From Bradyrhizobium retamae (GTDB lineage Bacteria; Pseudomonadota; Alphaproteobacteria; Rhizobiales; Xanthobacteraceae), in assembly GCF_001440415.1 (NCBI RefSeq), contig NZ_LLYA01000161.1:1-64000 (forward strand): DNA of 64,000 bases, given 5' to 3'. The stretch's first letter is position 1. Every line of letters starts with the position of its first letter. Shown here one piece after another: positions 17,378 to 26,477 of this stretch. A model generated the notes under the pieces. The model was not told where the DNA came from and ran no database searches. It was given only the letters and a program-made list of their open reading frames with translations. The position numbers were made by a program, and so were the translations under genes.

Positions 17378-18595
17378 GTGAAAGTACGTTGCTGTATCGT
17401 CGGCGGCGGGCCGGCCGGAATGATGCTCGGATATCTGCTGGGCCGCGCCGGCATCGATGTCGTGGTATTGGAGAAGCACGCCGACTTCTTTCGCGATTTT
17501 CGCGGCGACACCGTGCATCCCTCGACGCTGCAGGTGATGGACGAACTCGGACTGATCGACGGCTTCCTGAAACTGCCGCACCAGCGCTTGCAGAAGATGC
17601 AAGGCATGTTCGGCGGGGAAACGGTGCGGATCGCCGACCTGAGCAGGCTTCGCGTCAAATACCCTTTCATCGCCTTCATGCCGCAGTGGGATTTTCTCAA
17701 TTTCCTGCGCGAAAGCGGCAAGCGGCTCGGCTCGCTCAAGGTGATGATGTCGACGGAAGCGATCGATCTCGTTCGAGATGGCGAGCGCGTCAGGGGCGTG
17801 AAGGCGAAGACGCCGGAAGGCATCATCGACATCGAGGCCGACCTGACCGTTGCCTGCGACGGGCGCCATTCGCTGGTGCGCGAACGCGCCGGCCTTGAGG
17901 TCGAGGAAATCGGCGCGCCGATGGATGTCTTGTGGTTTCGCGCCGGCAAGCGGGAGAACGAAAACGAGAGCCTGTTTGCCCGGGTAGATCCCGGCAAGAT
18001 GATGGTGACCTTCGACCGCGGCGACTATTGGCAATGCGCGTTCGTCATTCCCAAAGGACAATACGACGCGGTGAAGGCGAGGGGGCTGCCCGCGCTGCTC
18101 GACGACATCGCGCGCATGGCGCCGATCCTGAAACCGGGACTTGCCGAGGTGAAGAGCTGGGACGACGTCAAGCTGTTGACGGTAGCGGTCAACCGGCTGA
18201 AGCGCTGGACGCGGCCGGGGCTCTTGTGCATCGGCGACGCCGCGCATGCGATGTCGCCGATCGGCGGCGTCGGCGTCAACCTCGCGGTGCAGGATGCCGT
18301 GGCGACGGCGAATCTGCTGGCGCCGAAGCTGGTAAGTGGCTGCCCGTCCGAAGACGAACTCGACGCGGTACGCCGGCGGCGCGCGTTTCCGGTGCGGATG
18401 ACGCAGCGGATGCAGGTCGTCGTGCAGAACAACGTCGTGAACGCGGCGCTGAAGCCGGGCAATCAGCCGCTGAAGGTCCCGCTGGTCATGCGGCTGGTCA
18501 CCGCGGTGCCCTGGCTGCAGGGCGTCACGGCGCGGTTTGTGGGCCTAGGCGTGCGCCCTGAGCATGTGCATTCGCCACGCAGCGCCGGCAATTGA
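17378..18595 (+). CDS. FAD-dependent monooxygenase (PHBH/UbiH fold)
   Basis: A 405-aa flavoprotein. The Rossmann motif VGGGPAGMM lies at the N-terminus, the DG-type motif ACDGRHSLVRE near 165-175, and the second FAD motif GLLCIGDAAHAMSPIGGVGVN near 270. This is the architecture of aromatic-ring hydroxylases using NAD(P)H and O2; the substrate is unknown. The GTG start at 17378 follows AGGAG at good spacing and begins directly at the flavin-binding strand; an ATG at 17339 would add an unmatched N-terminus without a ribosome site. Confidence 0.85.
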   Translation: MKVRCCIVGGGPAGMMLGYLLGRAGIDVVVLEKHADFFRDFRGDTVHPSTLQVMDELGLIDGFLKLPHQRLQKMQGMFGGETVRIADLSRLRVKYPFIAFMPQWDFLNFLRESGKRLGSLKVMMSTEAIDLVRDGERVRGVKAKTPEGIIDIEADLTVACDGRHSLVRERAGLEVEEIGAPMDVLWFRAGKRENENESLFARVDPGKMMVTFDRGDYWQCAFVIPKGQYDAVKARGLPALLDDIARMAPILKPGLAEVKSWDDVKLLTVAVNRLKRWTRPGLLCIGDAAHAMSPIGGVGVNLAVQDAVATANLLAPKLVSGCPSEDELDAVRRRRAFPVRMTQRMQVVVQNNVVNAALKPGNQPLKVPLVMRLVTAVPWLQGVTARFVGLGVRPEHVHSPRSAGN

Positions 18596-18781
18596 GCTGG
18601 GGCCCTGCCGAAACAACCCGAAAGTTGTGTTTTGGTATCCTCAACCGGAGATAACATTGCGCGCAACTGTAGCTTTCGGGTGACAGCCAATGGGCTGGAA
18701 TCCGGGTAATTTAGGTCATGATTTCGATTTGATGCTCACCCGCTGCTTATCCGCGCAGTGCTCACTAAAGGGGCAAATGCA

Positions 18782-19567
18782 ATGAAGAAACTGGTACTTG
18801 CTGCTTCCATCCTTGCCGCCAGCGCCGCGAGCGCGTTCGCCGCAGACATGCCGGCACGCATCGCGAAGGCGCCCGTGGTGCCCCCGGTCGTTACCTATGA
18901 CTGGTCCGGCATCTATGTCGGCGGCGCGGTTGGCGGCGCCTGGCACGACACCGCCGGTAACTTCTACAATGTTCCGAGTGCCCTTTGGCACACGGGTAAC
19001 AGCGACACCGCTTTGATCTACGGCGGCTTTGCCGGAATCCAGAAGCAGTGGGGCAATTTTGTCCTCGGTATCGAAGGCGGCTACAACGCCCTCGACAACG
19101 GCTTTAACACCACCGCTGGCACTGGCCTCCTCGGCTCTGGCTGCGCCTTGGGCGTTGGCTTTTCCTGCCAAAGCCGCGTCAATGACATCTGGTATATCGG
19201 TGGGCGGGTCGGTTATGCCTGGAACCGCTTCATGGTGTATGGCCAGGGCGGCTACGCGCAAGCTGACATCGACACCCAAACCCTCGTCAATGCGACCGGC
19301 GCTACGTTTGACCATGCCGGTGCTTCGCATGGCGGCTGGTATGCCGGCGTTGGTGCCGAATACGCGGTTCTCGACAACCTGATCCTCGGCATCGACTACA
19401 AGCACTACGAGTTCGACAGCAAGCAGCACAATTGTAACGCGGCGTTGGTCCTCACCTGCGCTCCGGTGAACAATCGGAACGTCGATGCGGATGTGGACGC
19501 TGTGATGGCTCGGTTGAGCTACAAGTTCAATCCGTGGCCGACCGGGCCGGTCGTCGCCAGGTACTGA
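18782..19567 (+). CDS. Omp25/RopB-type outer-membrane beta-barrel protein
   Basis: A 261-aa outer-membrane protein. The signal peptide ends ...SASAFAADMPARIAKAP, followed by the family opening YDWSGIYVGGAVGGAWHD, glycine-rich amphipathic strands, and a terminal strand ending VVARY with the C-terminal aromatic typical of barrels. ATG at 18782 follows AAAGGGG. It is the first of three members of this family in 12 kb. A strong intrinsic terminator follows 30 bp downstream. Role is probably envelope integrity; no transport function is assigned. Confidence 0.9.
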   Translation: MKKLVLAASILAASAASAFAADMPARIAKAPVVPPVVTYDWSGIYVGGAVGGAWHDTAGNFYNVPSALWHTGNSDTALIYGGFAGIQKQWGNFVLGIEGGYNALDNGFNTTAGTGLLGSGCALGVGFSCQSRVNDIWYIGGRVGYAWNRFMVYGQGGYAQADIDTQTLVNATGATFDHAGASHGGWYAGVGAEYAVLDNLILGIDYKHYEFDSKQHNCNAALVLTCAPVNNRNVDADVDAVMARLSYKFNPWPTGPVVARY

Positions 19568-19596
19568 TCCACGTACTGAAATCCAGAGACGATGGA

Positions 19597-19625
19597 AAAG
19601 CCCCGGCCTTGGCCGGGGCTTTTTT
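19597..19625 (+). terminator. Intrinsic terminator of the Omp25-like gene
   Basis: Perfect 12-bp stem AAAGCCCCGGCC / GGCCGGGGCTTT (19597-19608 / 19611-19622) with a 2-nt TT gap, running into a T tract. It also has an A run on the other side and may work for the convergent SDR gene. Confidence 0.92.
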
Positions 19626-19659
19626 CGTGCAGGCGACGGATCCGGCAAGCCCTCTTTGT

Positions 19660-20430
19660 CTACCCCATGATCGAATACCCGCCATCAATTGGAATCGCCG
19701 TGCCCGTGACGAAATCCGACGCTGCCGAGGATAGAAATACCGCGATGCCCGCAAAGTCGTCTATCCCGCCCCAGCGCGCCGCGGGCGTGCGCCCCAGCAC
19801 CCGGTCGTGCAGGCCGTCGATCTCCTGGCGGGCGCGCTTGGTGAGATCAGTGTCGATCCAGCCCGGCAGCACGGCGTTGGCCTGGATGTTGTCGGCTGCC
19901 CAGGCGCAGGCGCAGGAACGGGTGAACTGCACGATGCCGCCCTTGCTCGCGGCATAGGCTGGCGTGAAGCTGGCGCCGAAGATCGACATCATCGAGCCGA
20001 TATTGATGATCTTGCCGCCGCCGGCCGCTTTCATCGCCGGATAGACCGCCTGCGAGCACAGAAAGGCGCTGGTGAGGTTGGTTTGGATCACGCTGTTCCA
20101 TTCGGCGATATCGAGCGCATGCGGCGGCTTGCGGATGTTGATGCCGGCATTGTTGACGAGGATATCGATGCGGCCGAGATCGCGGACGACGCGCTCGACC
20201 ATGGCGGTGACCGCTGCCTTGTCGGTGACGTCAGCCGCGACCGCAATCGCCTTGGCGCCCCCTTGCGTAAGTTCCGCGACCGCGTCGGCCGACTTGGCTT
20301 CGTTACGGCCTACGACTGCGATCGCCGCGCCGGCCTCTGCGAGGCCCCGGGCCATGCCGAGCCCGATGCCGCCATTGCCGCCGGTGACGATGGCTACCTT
20401 GCCGGTGAGGTCGAAGAGTTTTGTGGTCAT
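19660..20430 (-). CDS. Short-chain dehydrogenase/reductase
   Basis: A 256-aa classical SDR. TGGNGGIG at about 16-23 is the cofactor site, NNAG follows at about 92-95, and the YAASK catalytic pair lies near residues 158-162. The C-terminus (TGTAIPIDGGYSIMG) is typical of sugar or 3-oxoacyl-type SDRs. The glycolytic-type sequence DLTGKVAIVTGGNGGIGLGMARGLA resembles 2-deoxy-gluconate/gluconate 5-dehydrogenases, but the substrate cannot be set from sequence alone. ATG at 20430. Confidence 0.88.
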   Translation of the reverse strand: MTTKLFDLTGKVAIVTGGNGGIGLGMARGLAEAGAAIAVVGRNEAKSADAVAELTQGGAKAIAVAADVTDKAAVTAMVERVVRDLGRIDILVNNAGINIRKPPHALDIAEWNSVIQTNLTSAFLCSQAVYPAMKAAGGGKIINIGSMMSIFGASFTPAYAASKGGIVQFTRSCACAWAADNIQANAVLPGWIDTDLTKRARQEIDGLHDRVLGRTPAARWGGIDDFAGIAVFLSSAASDFVTGTAIPIDGGYSIMG

Positions 20431-20449
20431 TGTTGTTGTCCAGTTTCGT

Positions 20450-20566
20450 TAGGATGGGTGGAACCAACGGGTCGCGCGAATGCGCGCCCGATGACAGGCT
20501 CCGCGATACCCATCATCAATCACAGCGTATCAAGTTGATAGGTATCGCTCCGCTCCACCGATCCTA
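20450..20566. repeat. Dispersed palindromic repeat, TAGGATGGGTGGA-type
   Basis: The ends form a long inverted pair: TAGGATGGGTGGA (20450-20462) and TCCACCGATCCTA (20554-20566), 12 of 13 positions complementary, with an internal GGGTCGCGCGAATGCGCGCCC hairpin region. This matches my recollection of a repeat family in Bradyrhizobium intergenic spacers. It lies between two genes on the same strand. Confidence 0.6.
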
Positions 20567-20579
20567 CGAATCTACGAGC

Positions 20580-20765
20580 CTAGCGGTTGCCTAGCCAGAT
20601 CAGGATCAGGCCGATGGCGGCAAGCACTGCGCCATATCCTGCCCATTGCAGTTGATTGATCATGAAGCTCGATGGCGGCCAGCGAATGGCACCCGTGCCC
20701 TGACCGATCCACAACAGGCCGATGGCAAGCGCCAGAAAGCCGATGATCGAAAGCGATCTGGCCAT
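20580..20765 (-). CDS. Small two-helix membrane protein
   Basis: A 61-aa protein with two predicted membrane helices (SIIGFLALAIGLLWIGQG and WAGYGAVLAAIGLILIWLG) joined by a short polar loop. The ATG at 20765 is preceded by a near-perfect AGGAGG at good spacing, which strongly supports expression. Proteins of this layout recur in Bradyrhizobium genomes; function unknown. Confidence 0.8.
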   Translation of the reverse strand: MARSLSIIGFLALAIGLLWIGQGTGAIRWPPSSFMINQLQWAGYGAVLAAIGLILIWLGNR

Positions 20766-21026
20766 GGATTTCCTCCTGCTGCCGTTTCGGCCACTGGACG
20801 CCCCGCGGATCTATAGTCGGCCCGGCAGGAAACCGTTGCCGGTGGGGGCCGTAGCTTCCGATCGAATACAAAGCCAGCGGCCTTCGCAAGGCTGGAAGTC
20901 GCGGCGTCGCCATCTCGACGGTCATCATGAATGGAGCGCCGGACGGTCATTCTCACGCTTGCCCTGGCGATCGCCGCCGCCCTCATTCGTGACCGGTCGG
21001 TGTGGCGCGGCACCCCGCAGACGCAA
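20766..21026. other. Intergenic region, no convincing gene
   Basis: An ORF for about 40 residues from ATG 20931 (MERRTVILTLALAIAAALIRD...) has a hydrophobic N-terminus but runs through the downstream terminator and has no ribosome site; I do not count it. The promoter of the small membrane protein gene should lie just above 20765. Confidence 0.4.
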
Positions 21027-21054
21027 AAAAGCCCCGGACGATGCCGGGGCTTTT
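21025..21054 (-). terminator. Intrinsic terminator of the minus-strand barrel gene
   Basis: Read on the minus strand: stem AAAAGCCCCGG / CCGGGGCTTTT with a 6-nt loop, then a six-T tract. It lies 22 bp past the stop of the outer-membrane barrel gene that ends at 21076. Confidence 0.9.
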
Positions 21055-21075
21055 GAGCTGTCGAGTTAGCAGAGA

Positions 21076-21876
21076 TCAGTACCTGGCGGCGACCGGAGCA
21101 CCGCCCCAGTTGAAGCGGTAGACCAGCGAGGTGCTGATGGTCTGTGTCCAGGGCTTGAAGGTCACTGCCGTGCCGGTCGGACCGCCGCCGAAGGCGGGCG
21201 TAACCGTCCCGGGCAAGGTGACGCGATCATAGAAAGCAGAGCGATACTCTGTCTTCATGAACCAGCCGGGAGCCGAGATGCCAAAAAGGTCCAGGTTGTT
21301 CTCGACGCCGCCGCCAATAAACCAGCCATTCCGATCGAAGGAGGGCGTGGTGTAGATACCAGGGCCGCCGCCAGCGGCGATAGTGGTTTGGGTAGTACCC
21401 GACCACTCTGAACCAGAGTAGCCAGCATTAACGTAAGACAACACATTCGGAGCAACCAGATAGCCCAGTCGCACACCAGCGGCATAGCTCGTCTCGAGCT
21501 TCATGCGGCCTTCGGTGGCAAAGAAAGGATCGCTGAGGGAGCCGCGGATATCTCCGAACTGCGCGTCACCGAAAATACCGGCCACCCATCGACCGGCGAA
21601 CTGCATATCATAGCCGGCGCCGACCGTTCCGAACCAGCCGCTGCCGCCATTCCGCTGGTCGCGGGTGATCGCAACGCCACTGGGAAAGTCGACCACGTTG
21701 CTATCAGCGCTCCAGAGCCCGCCGCCGCCACCGCCGAAGATGTAGAAGCCGGTCCAGTTATACACTGCGGCGACGGGAGCCGGCGCCTTGGTGTAGGGGC
21801 GGGCCCCGAGATCAGCCGCCGAGGCCGATCCGGTGAATGCCGCAACCGCGGTCAGAGCGAGCAGTACTTTTTTCAT
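21076..21876 (-). CDS. Omp25-type outer-membrane beta-barrel protein
   Basis: A 266-aa outer-membrane protein starting at the ATG at 21876 (MKKVLLALTAVAAFTGSASA signal peptide), which I prefer to a longer frame reaching 22044. The mature part begins ADLGARPYTKAPAPVAAVYNWTGFYIFGGGGGG, the opening of the Omp25/31-like family, and ends YRFNWGGAPVAARY with the C-terminal aromatic. It is followed by an intrinsic terminator and lies downstream of parE on the same strand with a 220-bp gap, probably with its own promoter. Confidence 0.88.
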   Translation of the reverse strand: MKKVLLALTAVAAFTGSASAADLGARPYTKAPAPVAAVYNWTGFYIFGGGGGGLWSADSNVVDFPSGVAITRDQRNGGSGWFGTVGAGYDMQFAGRWVAGIFGDAQFGDIRGSLSDPFFATEGRMKLETSYAAGVRLGYLVAPNVLSYVNAGYSGSEWSGTTQTTIAAGGGPGIYTTPSFDRNGWFIGGGVENNLDLFGISAPGWFMKTEYRSAFYDRVTLPGTVTPAFGGGPTGTAVTFKPWTQTISTSLVYRFNWGGAPVAARY

Positions 21877-22097
21877 GTCCAGTTCCTTAACTTCTCGTTC
21901 GCTTGACGAGGTGCGCGAGCGCCGATTCCCAAAATCCAGTAGCGTGACTATACGCAGTTCCGGCCAAATTGCTGTTGCGGGGGAAGCACACTGGGCCGAA
22001 AAGGAACGCTGGCAAAAGCTCGAAAGACGGGCAGATTTCGCCAATTACCGGCCAGAATGGCCGGAAATTGCTCGAAAATCGCCCGGTTCCGAATGAA

Positions 22098-24152
22098 TCA
22101 GACGTCCAGCAGCTCGTCGCTGGCGAACTCCGCCTTGTCCGAGATGAAGGCGAATCTGGCCTCCGCCTTGGTTCCCATCAGCCGCTCGACAGAATCGGCC
22201 GTGCCTTCGCGGTCGTCGGCCAGCAACACCACCCGCAGCAAGGTGCGCTTGGCTGGGTCCATGGTGGTTTCCTTGAGCTGGGCCGACATCATCTCGCCAA
22301 GCCCCTTGAACCGGCTGACATCCACCTTGGCATTGGCGTTGAACTCGCTCTTCAGCAGCGCTTCCTTGTGGGCGTCGTCGCGGGCGTAGATCGTTTTGCT
22401 GCCGTGGGTCAGCTTGTACAGCGGCGGCACCGCCAGATAGAGGTGGCCCTCGTCGATCAACCGCGGCGTGAGCCGGTAGAAGAACGTAATCAACAACGAG
22501 GCGATATGCGCGCCGTCGACATCGGCGTCGGTCATGATGATGATGCGGGAATAGCGCAAATCCTCTTCGCGATAATGCGCAAGCGTACCGCAGCCGATCG
22601 CCTGCATCAGGTCGGAGAGCTGGGCGTTGGCGGTGAGCTTGTCCTTGCCGGCGGATGCAACGTTGAGGATTTTTCCGCGTAGAGGCAGAACGGCCTGGGT
22701 CTTGCGGTCGCGGGCGTGCTTGGCAGTGCCGCCAGCCGAGTCGCCCTCGACGATGAACAGCTCGGAGCCTTCCGCGGCCGTATTGGTGCAGTCGGTGAGC
22801 TTGCCCGGCAGGCGCAGCTTCTTCACCGCGGTCTTCCGCGAGATTTCCTTTTCGGCGCGTCGGCGCAACCGCTCGTCGGCGCGCTCGATGACGAAATCCA
22901 GGAGCTTGTTGGCCTGCAGCGGATTGCCCGACAGCCAGTGATCGAACGGATCCTTGATCGCCTGTTCGACGATCTTCTGGGCCTCTGCGGTGGCGAGACG
23001 ATCCTTGGTCTGGCCCTGGAATTCCGGCTCGCGCACGAACACGGACAGCATCACCGCAGCTCCCACCATGACGTCTTCCGACGTGACGGGCGCGGCGCGC
23101 TTGCCCTGGCCGATGCGCTCGGCGTGGTCTTTCAAGCCGCGCAGCATCGCGCTGCGCATGCCGGATTCATGGGTGCCGCCGTCGGGCGTCGGCACGGTGT
23201 TGCAGTAAGAGGAGAGGAAGCCGTCGGCATCCGCGGTCCACGCGACCGCCCATTCGCAGGCGCCATGGGCGCCGTTGCGCCCCGACTTGCCAGAGAAGAT
23301 ATCCGGATGCACCAGCGTATCGGCGTGAATGGCGGCGGCGAGATAGTCCTTCAGGCCGCCCGGGAAGTGGAAACTGTCCTCGGCCGGCACGTCCTCGATG
23401 CCCTTCAGCAGCGTGGGATCGCAGCGCCAGCGGATCTCGACGCCGCCGAACAGATAGGCTTTCGAGCGCGTCATCTTGAACAGGCGCTGCGGCTTGAAGG
23501 CCGCCTTGACGCCGAAGATGTCGGTGTCCGGCTTGAAGCGGATGCGGGTGCCGCGGCGGTTGTTGATCTTGCCGAGGTCCTCGAGCTTGCCCTTGGGATG
23601 GCCGCGTTCAAAACTCATCCGGTAGAGCTTTTGACTGCGCGCGACTTCGACCTCGAGCCGCGAGGAGAGGGCGTTGACCACGGAGACGCCGACGCCGTGC
23701 AGGCCGCCCGATGTCTCGTAGACCTTGGAGTCGAACTTGCCGCCGGAATGCAGCGTGCACATGATGACTTCGAGCGCCGACTTCTTCGGAAATTTCGGAT
23801 GCGGATCGACCGGGATGCCGCGGCCATTATCGGTGACGGTCAGAAAGCCATCGGCGCTCAGTTCCACCTCGATGAACGAGGCATGCCCTGCCAGCGCCTC
23901 GTCCATGGCATTGTCGATGACTTCGGCGAACAGGTGGTGCAGCGCCTTTTCGTCCGTGCCGCCGATGTACATGCCGGGGCGGCGGCGCACCGGTTCCAAG
24001 CCTTCCAGCACCTCGATGTCGGCCGCAGTATAGCCTGCCTCGGCGCTGGTGCCGCGCGAAGCGGCCTTGGGCGCTGCGCGGCCTTTCCCTTCCGCGGCGA
24101 ACAGATCGTTGGCGGATTTGGCTTTTGTAGCTGATTTCAATGACTTGGACAT
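22098..24152 (-). CDS. parE: DNA topoisomerase IV subunit B
   Basis: ATPase subunit of topoisomerase IV, which with ParC decatenates daughter chromosomes. The 684-aa protein has a GHKL ATPase domain (EVIDNAMDEALAG, DNGRGIPVD, SGGLHGVG), a transducer domain, and a TOPRIM domain with LFIVEGDSAGG and MTDADVDGAHI, finishing with the FKGLGEM segment. The about 40-residue Lys/Ala-rich N-terminal extension is a common alphaproteobacterial feature. ParE rather than GyrB is indicated by length and by the absence of the GyrB insert. Confidence 0.95.
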   Translation of the reverse strand: MSKSLKSATKAKSANDLFAAEGKGRAAPKAASRGTSAEAGYTAADIEVLEGLEPVRRRPGMYIGGTDEKALHHLFAEVIDNAMDEALAGHASFIEVELSADGFLTVTDNGRGIPVDPHPKFPKKSALEVIMCTLHSGGKFDSKVYETSGGLHGVGVSVVNALSSRLEVEVARSQKLYRMSFERGHPKGKLEDLGKINNRRGTRIRFKPDTDIFGVKAAFKPQRLFKMTRSKAYLFGGVEIRWRCDPTLLKGIEDVPAEDSFHFPGGLKDYLAAAIHADTLVHPDIFSGKSGRNGAHGACEWAVAWTADADGFLSSYCNTVPTPDGGTHESGMRSAMLRGLKDHAERIGQGKRAAPVTSEDVMVGAAVMLSVFVREPEFQGQTKDRLATAEAQKIVEQAIKDPFDHWLSGNPLQANKLLDFVIERADERLRRRAEKEISRKTAVKKLRLPGKLTDCTNTAAEGSELFIVEGDSAGGTAKHARDRKTQAVLPLRGKILNVASAGKDKLTANAQLSDLMQAIGCGTLAHYREEDLRYSRIIIMTDADVDGAHIASLLITFFYRLTPRLIDEGHLYLAVPPLYKLTHGSKTIYARDDAHKEALLKSEFNANAKVDVSRFKGLGEMMSAQLKETTMDPAKRTLLRVVLLADDREGTADSVERLMGTKAEARFAFISDKAEFASDELLDV

Positions 24153-24519
24153 GTCTCTTTAGGTGTTGCGCGCGATCTCGCGCGAGCGAATCGGTCGCTG
24201 TGACTATGCCACGGATGGGCTGAAAAGGTGACGGCGGGCTAGCGCGATGCGCTTCTTCCCTGCTGTTGCACCGGACTGCAAGGCCATACCAGTCTCGTGC
24301 GCCTCTGAACAGAGAACCGCAACGCCCTCGGCTATCACTTGGACAGATCGGGGTTTTTCGCGGGCATTGATCGCGGCTACGGCAAGCCGACACGGTGCTA
24401 TCACATCCCGTGCCAGCCCTTGTGACTTGAAGTCACGCAAGGGGCTGGCTTAGTTGTCGCATAACCTTGAATCAGACGAAAGTTCAAGGGTGTGAACGGG
24501 CGGGGAAGGCACTCAAGAC
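24153..24519. promoter_or_regulatory. Divergent region parE / dedA with a large imperfect hairpin
   Basis: About 370 bp without a recognisable gene. At 24413-24448 an imperfect inverted repeat pairs CCAGCCCTTGTGACTT with AAGTCACGCAAGGGGCTGG (bulges of one and two bases), giving a long stem about 70 bp upstream of the dedA start. There is no T run after it, so it is either a repeat element or a leader structure. Confidence 0.4.
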
Positions 24520-25050
24520 ATGGAAGACTATGTGCGCGCCCTGGCTGATTTCGTGCGCGACAACCAGGCGTGGGCCGCACCGATTGTCCTGGTGCTGGCA
24601 TTCGGCGAGTCGCTTGCCTTCGTCTCGTTGCTGGTGCCGGCCTGGGGGGCGCTGGTCGCGATCGGCGCGCTGATCGGCGTCAGCGGCATCAGTTTCTGGC
24701 CGGTCTGGCTCGCCGGCGGCATCGGCGCGGCGCTCGGCGACTGGGTCTCCTACTGGTTCGGCTACCGCTACAAGGAGCATGTCGCAGAGATGTGGCCTTT
24801 GTCGTGCTATCCCGAGATCCTGCCGCGCGGCGAGGAATTCGTGAAAAAATGGGGCGTGCCCTCGATCTTCATCGGCCGATTCTTCGGGCCGCTGCGCGCC
24901 TCGGTGCCGCTAGCCGCCGGCATTTTCGAGATGTCATATTGGCCCTTTCAGATCGCCAATTTTGTCTCGGCGCTGGTCTGGTCGGCCGTTCTGCTGCTGG
25001 TGGGCGACGTCATGGGGAAGATCGCCGAATGGCTTTGGCGGGTGGTGTAG
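24520..25050 (+). CDS. DedA family membrane protein
   Basis: A 176-aa inner-membrane protein of the DedA/SNARE-associated family. It has hydrophobic stretches around 20-70 and 135-170, the family core GRFFGPLRASVPLAAG near residues 113-128 with the essential Arg residues, and FGYRYKEH after the first re-entrant segment. DedA members move or scramble polyprenyl lipid carriers or phospholipids and support envelope homeostasis. At 176 aa it is at the short end of the family. ATG at 24520. Confidence 0.9.
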   Translation: MEDYVRALADFVRDNQAWAAPIVLVLAFGESLAFVSLLVPAWGALVAIGALIGVSGISFWPVWLAGGIGAALGDWVSYWFGYRYKEHVAEMWPLSCYPEILPRGEEFVKKWGVPSIFIGRFFGPLRASVPLAAGIFEMSYWPFQIANFVSALVWSAVLLLVGDVMGKIAEWLWRVV

Positions 25051-25244
25051 CATCGAACGGAATAAGTGGATGACGGGGGTGTTAGCCCCAACATCGGTAG
25101 ACAACAGCCTCTTCGCATTGCCGTCGTGTCGTCGCGCTATTGCAGAAGTGCGGATAGGTCCAGCGGCAACCGAACCAAGGGCACGCATCGAAGCGGGGTG
25201 AATCCCGCCCTCGTGTCCATCATCTCACTGGGGAGAACATCACC

Positions 25245-26234
25245 ATGGAACTGACACGTCGTCACGCACTCACTTGCGCCGCGGCGCTCGCCGCCGCGCC
25301 GCTGTTGCCGCAGGCGCCCGCCAGGGCGGCCGCCCCTGTGGCGGACAAGCAGGCGCCGAGCTTCTATCGCTACAAGGTGGGCGATGCCCAGGTGACGGCC
25401 ATTTCTGACGGCGTCAACAATTTCGCGCTGCCCGACACGTTCGTGCTCAACGCCAAGAAGGACGAAGTCAACGCGGCGCTCGAAAAGGCCTTCATGCCGA
25501 AGGATAAGATGTCGATCCAGTTCGCGCCGCTGGTCATCAATACCGGTGGCAAGCTCGTGGTGGTCGATACCGGCAACGGCGCCGCGGCCTTTGCATCGAG
25601 CAAGGGCAATGTCGGACAGTTCGGCGCCAACATGGTCGCCGCGGGCTTCGACCCGAAGGCGGTCGACATCGTCGTGATCTCGCACTTCCACGGCGACCAC
25701 ATCAACGGCCTTTTGACCGCGGAGAACGCGCCGACTTTCCCCAATGCCGAGGTGTTGGTGCCGGCGGCGGAATGGAAATACTTCATGGACGACGGCGAGA
25801 TGAGCCGTGCGCCGGAAGGGCGGATGCAGACCGTGTTCAAGAACGCCCGCCGCGTGCTCGAGGCAGGCCTCAAGAAGAAGGTGACGCCCTATGAGTGGGG
25901 CAAGGAAGTAGCGCCCGGAATGACGGCGGTGGAAACCATCGGCCACACGCCGGGCCACACGTCCTATGTTCTCGCATCCGGCTCCGACAAGGTGTTCATC
26001 CAATCTGATGTCACCAATCTGCCGGCGCTGTTCGTCGCCAATCCGGGCTGGCACCTGATGTTCGACCAGGATCCGGCATTGGCGGAAAAGACCCGCCGCC
26101 GGGTCTACGACATGCTGGTCGCCGACAAGATGCGGGTCCAGGGCTTCCATTACCCGTTCCCGGCCAACGGTTTTGTCGAAAAGGACGGCAATAGCTACCG
26201 GCTGATCCCGGCGCCGTGGAGTCCGGTGATCTGA
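25245..26234 (+). CDS. Exported metallo-beta-lactamase-fold hydrolase
   Basis: A 329-aa binuclear metal hydrolase of the MBL superfamily. HxHxDH is present as His147-Phe-His149-Gly-Asp151-His152 (SHFHGDHINGL); later metal ligands are in GHTPGHTSY and QSDVTN, and HYPFPANG closes the fold, as in quorum-quenching-lactonase-like or methyl-parathion-hydrolase-like enzymes. The N-terminus MELTRRHALTCAAALAAAP resembles a Tat or twin-Arg-like export signal with only one clear RR. The substrate is unknown; lactones and organophosphates are family possibilities. Confidence 0.88.
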   Translation: MELTRRHALTCAAALAAAPLLPQAPARAAAPVADKQAPSFYRYKVGDAQVTAISDGVNNFALPDTFVLNAKKDEVNAALEKAFMPKDKMSIQFAPLVINTGGKLVVVDTGNGAAAFASSKGNVGQFGANMVAAGFDPKAVDIVVISHFHGDHINGLLTAENAPTFPNAEVLVPAAEWKYFMDDGEMSRAPEGRMQTVFKNARRVLEAGLKKKVTPYEWGKEVAPGMTAVETIGHTPGHTSYVLASGSDKVFIQSDVTNLPALFVANPGWHLMFDQDPALAEKTRRRVYDMLVADKMRVQGFHYPFPANGFVEKDGNSYRLIPAPWSPVI

Positions 26235-26477
26235 CACCAGACCCTGCCGGAATGGCAGTCATAACTTGACGTCCGGTGGGCGCGGCCTTATAGCCGCGCC
26301 CATGACTATCGCCGCGACCATCACCATCGCTCGCCGCCGCCGCGCCATCGTCGCGGTATGGGCGGACGTCTGCGTTTGAGATTGTCGCCTCTGCCGCCGG
26401 ATCCGGTCCCGCGGCTTCTCCCTTTTCCAGAAAACGCGGTCTGAACTGGCGGCTCCTACGTCAAGCAGGAGTTTAAG

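Noticed and set aside
20931..21053. Small plus-strand ORF with hydrophobic start
   Set aside because: It runs through the intrinsic terminator of the opposite gene and lacks a ribosome site.
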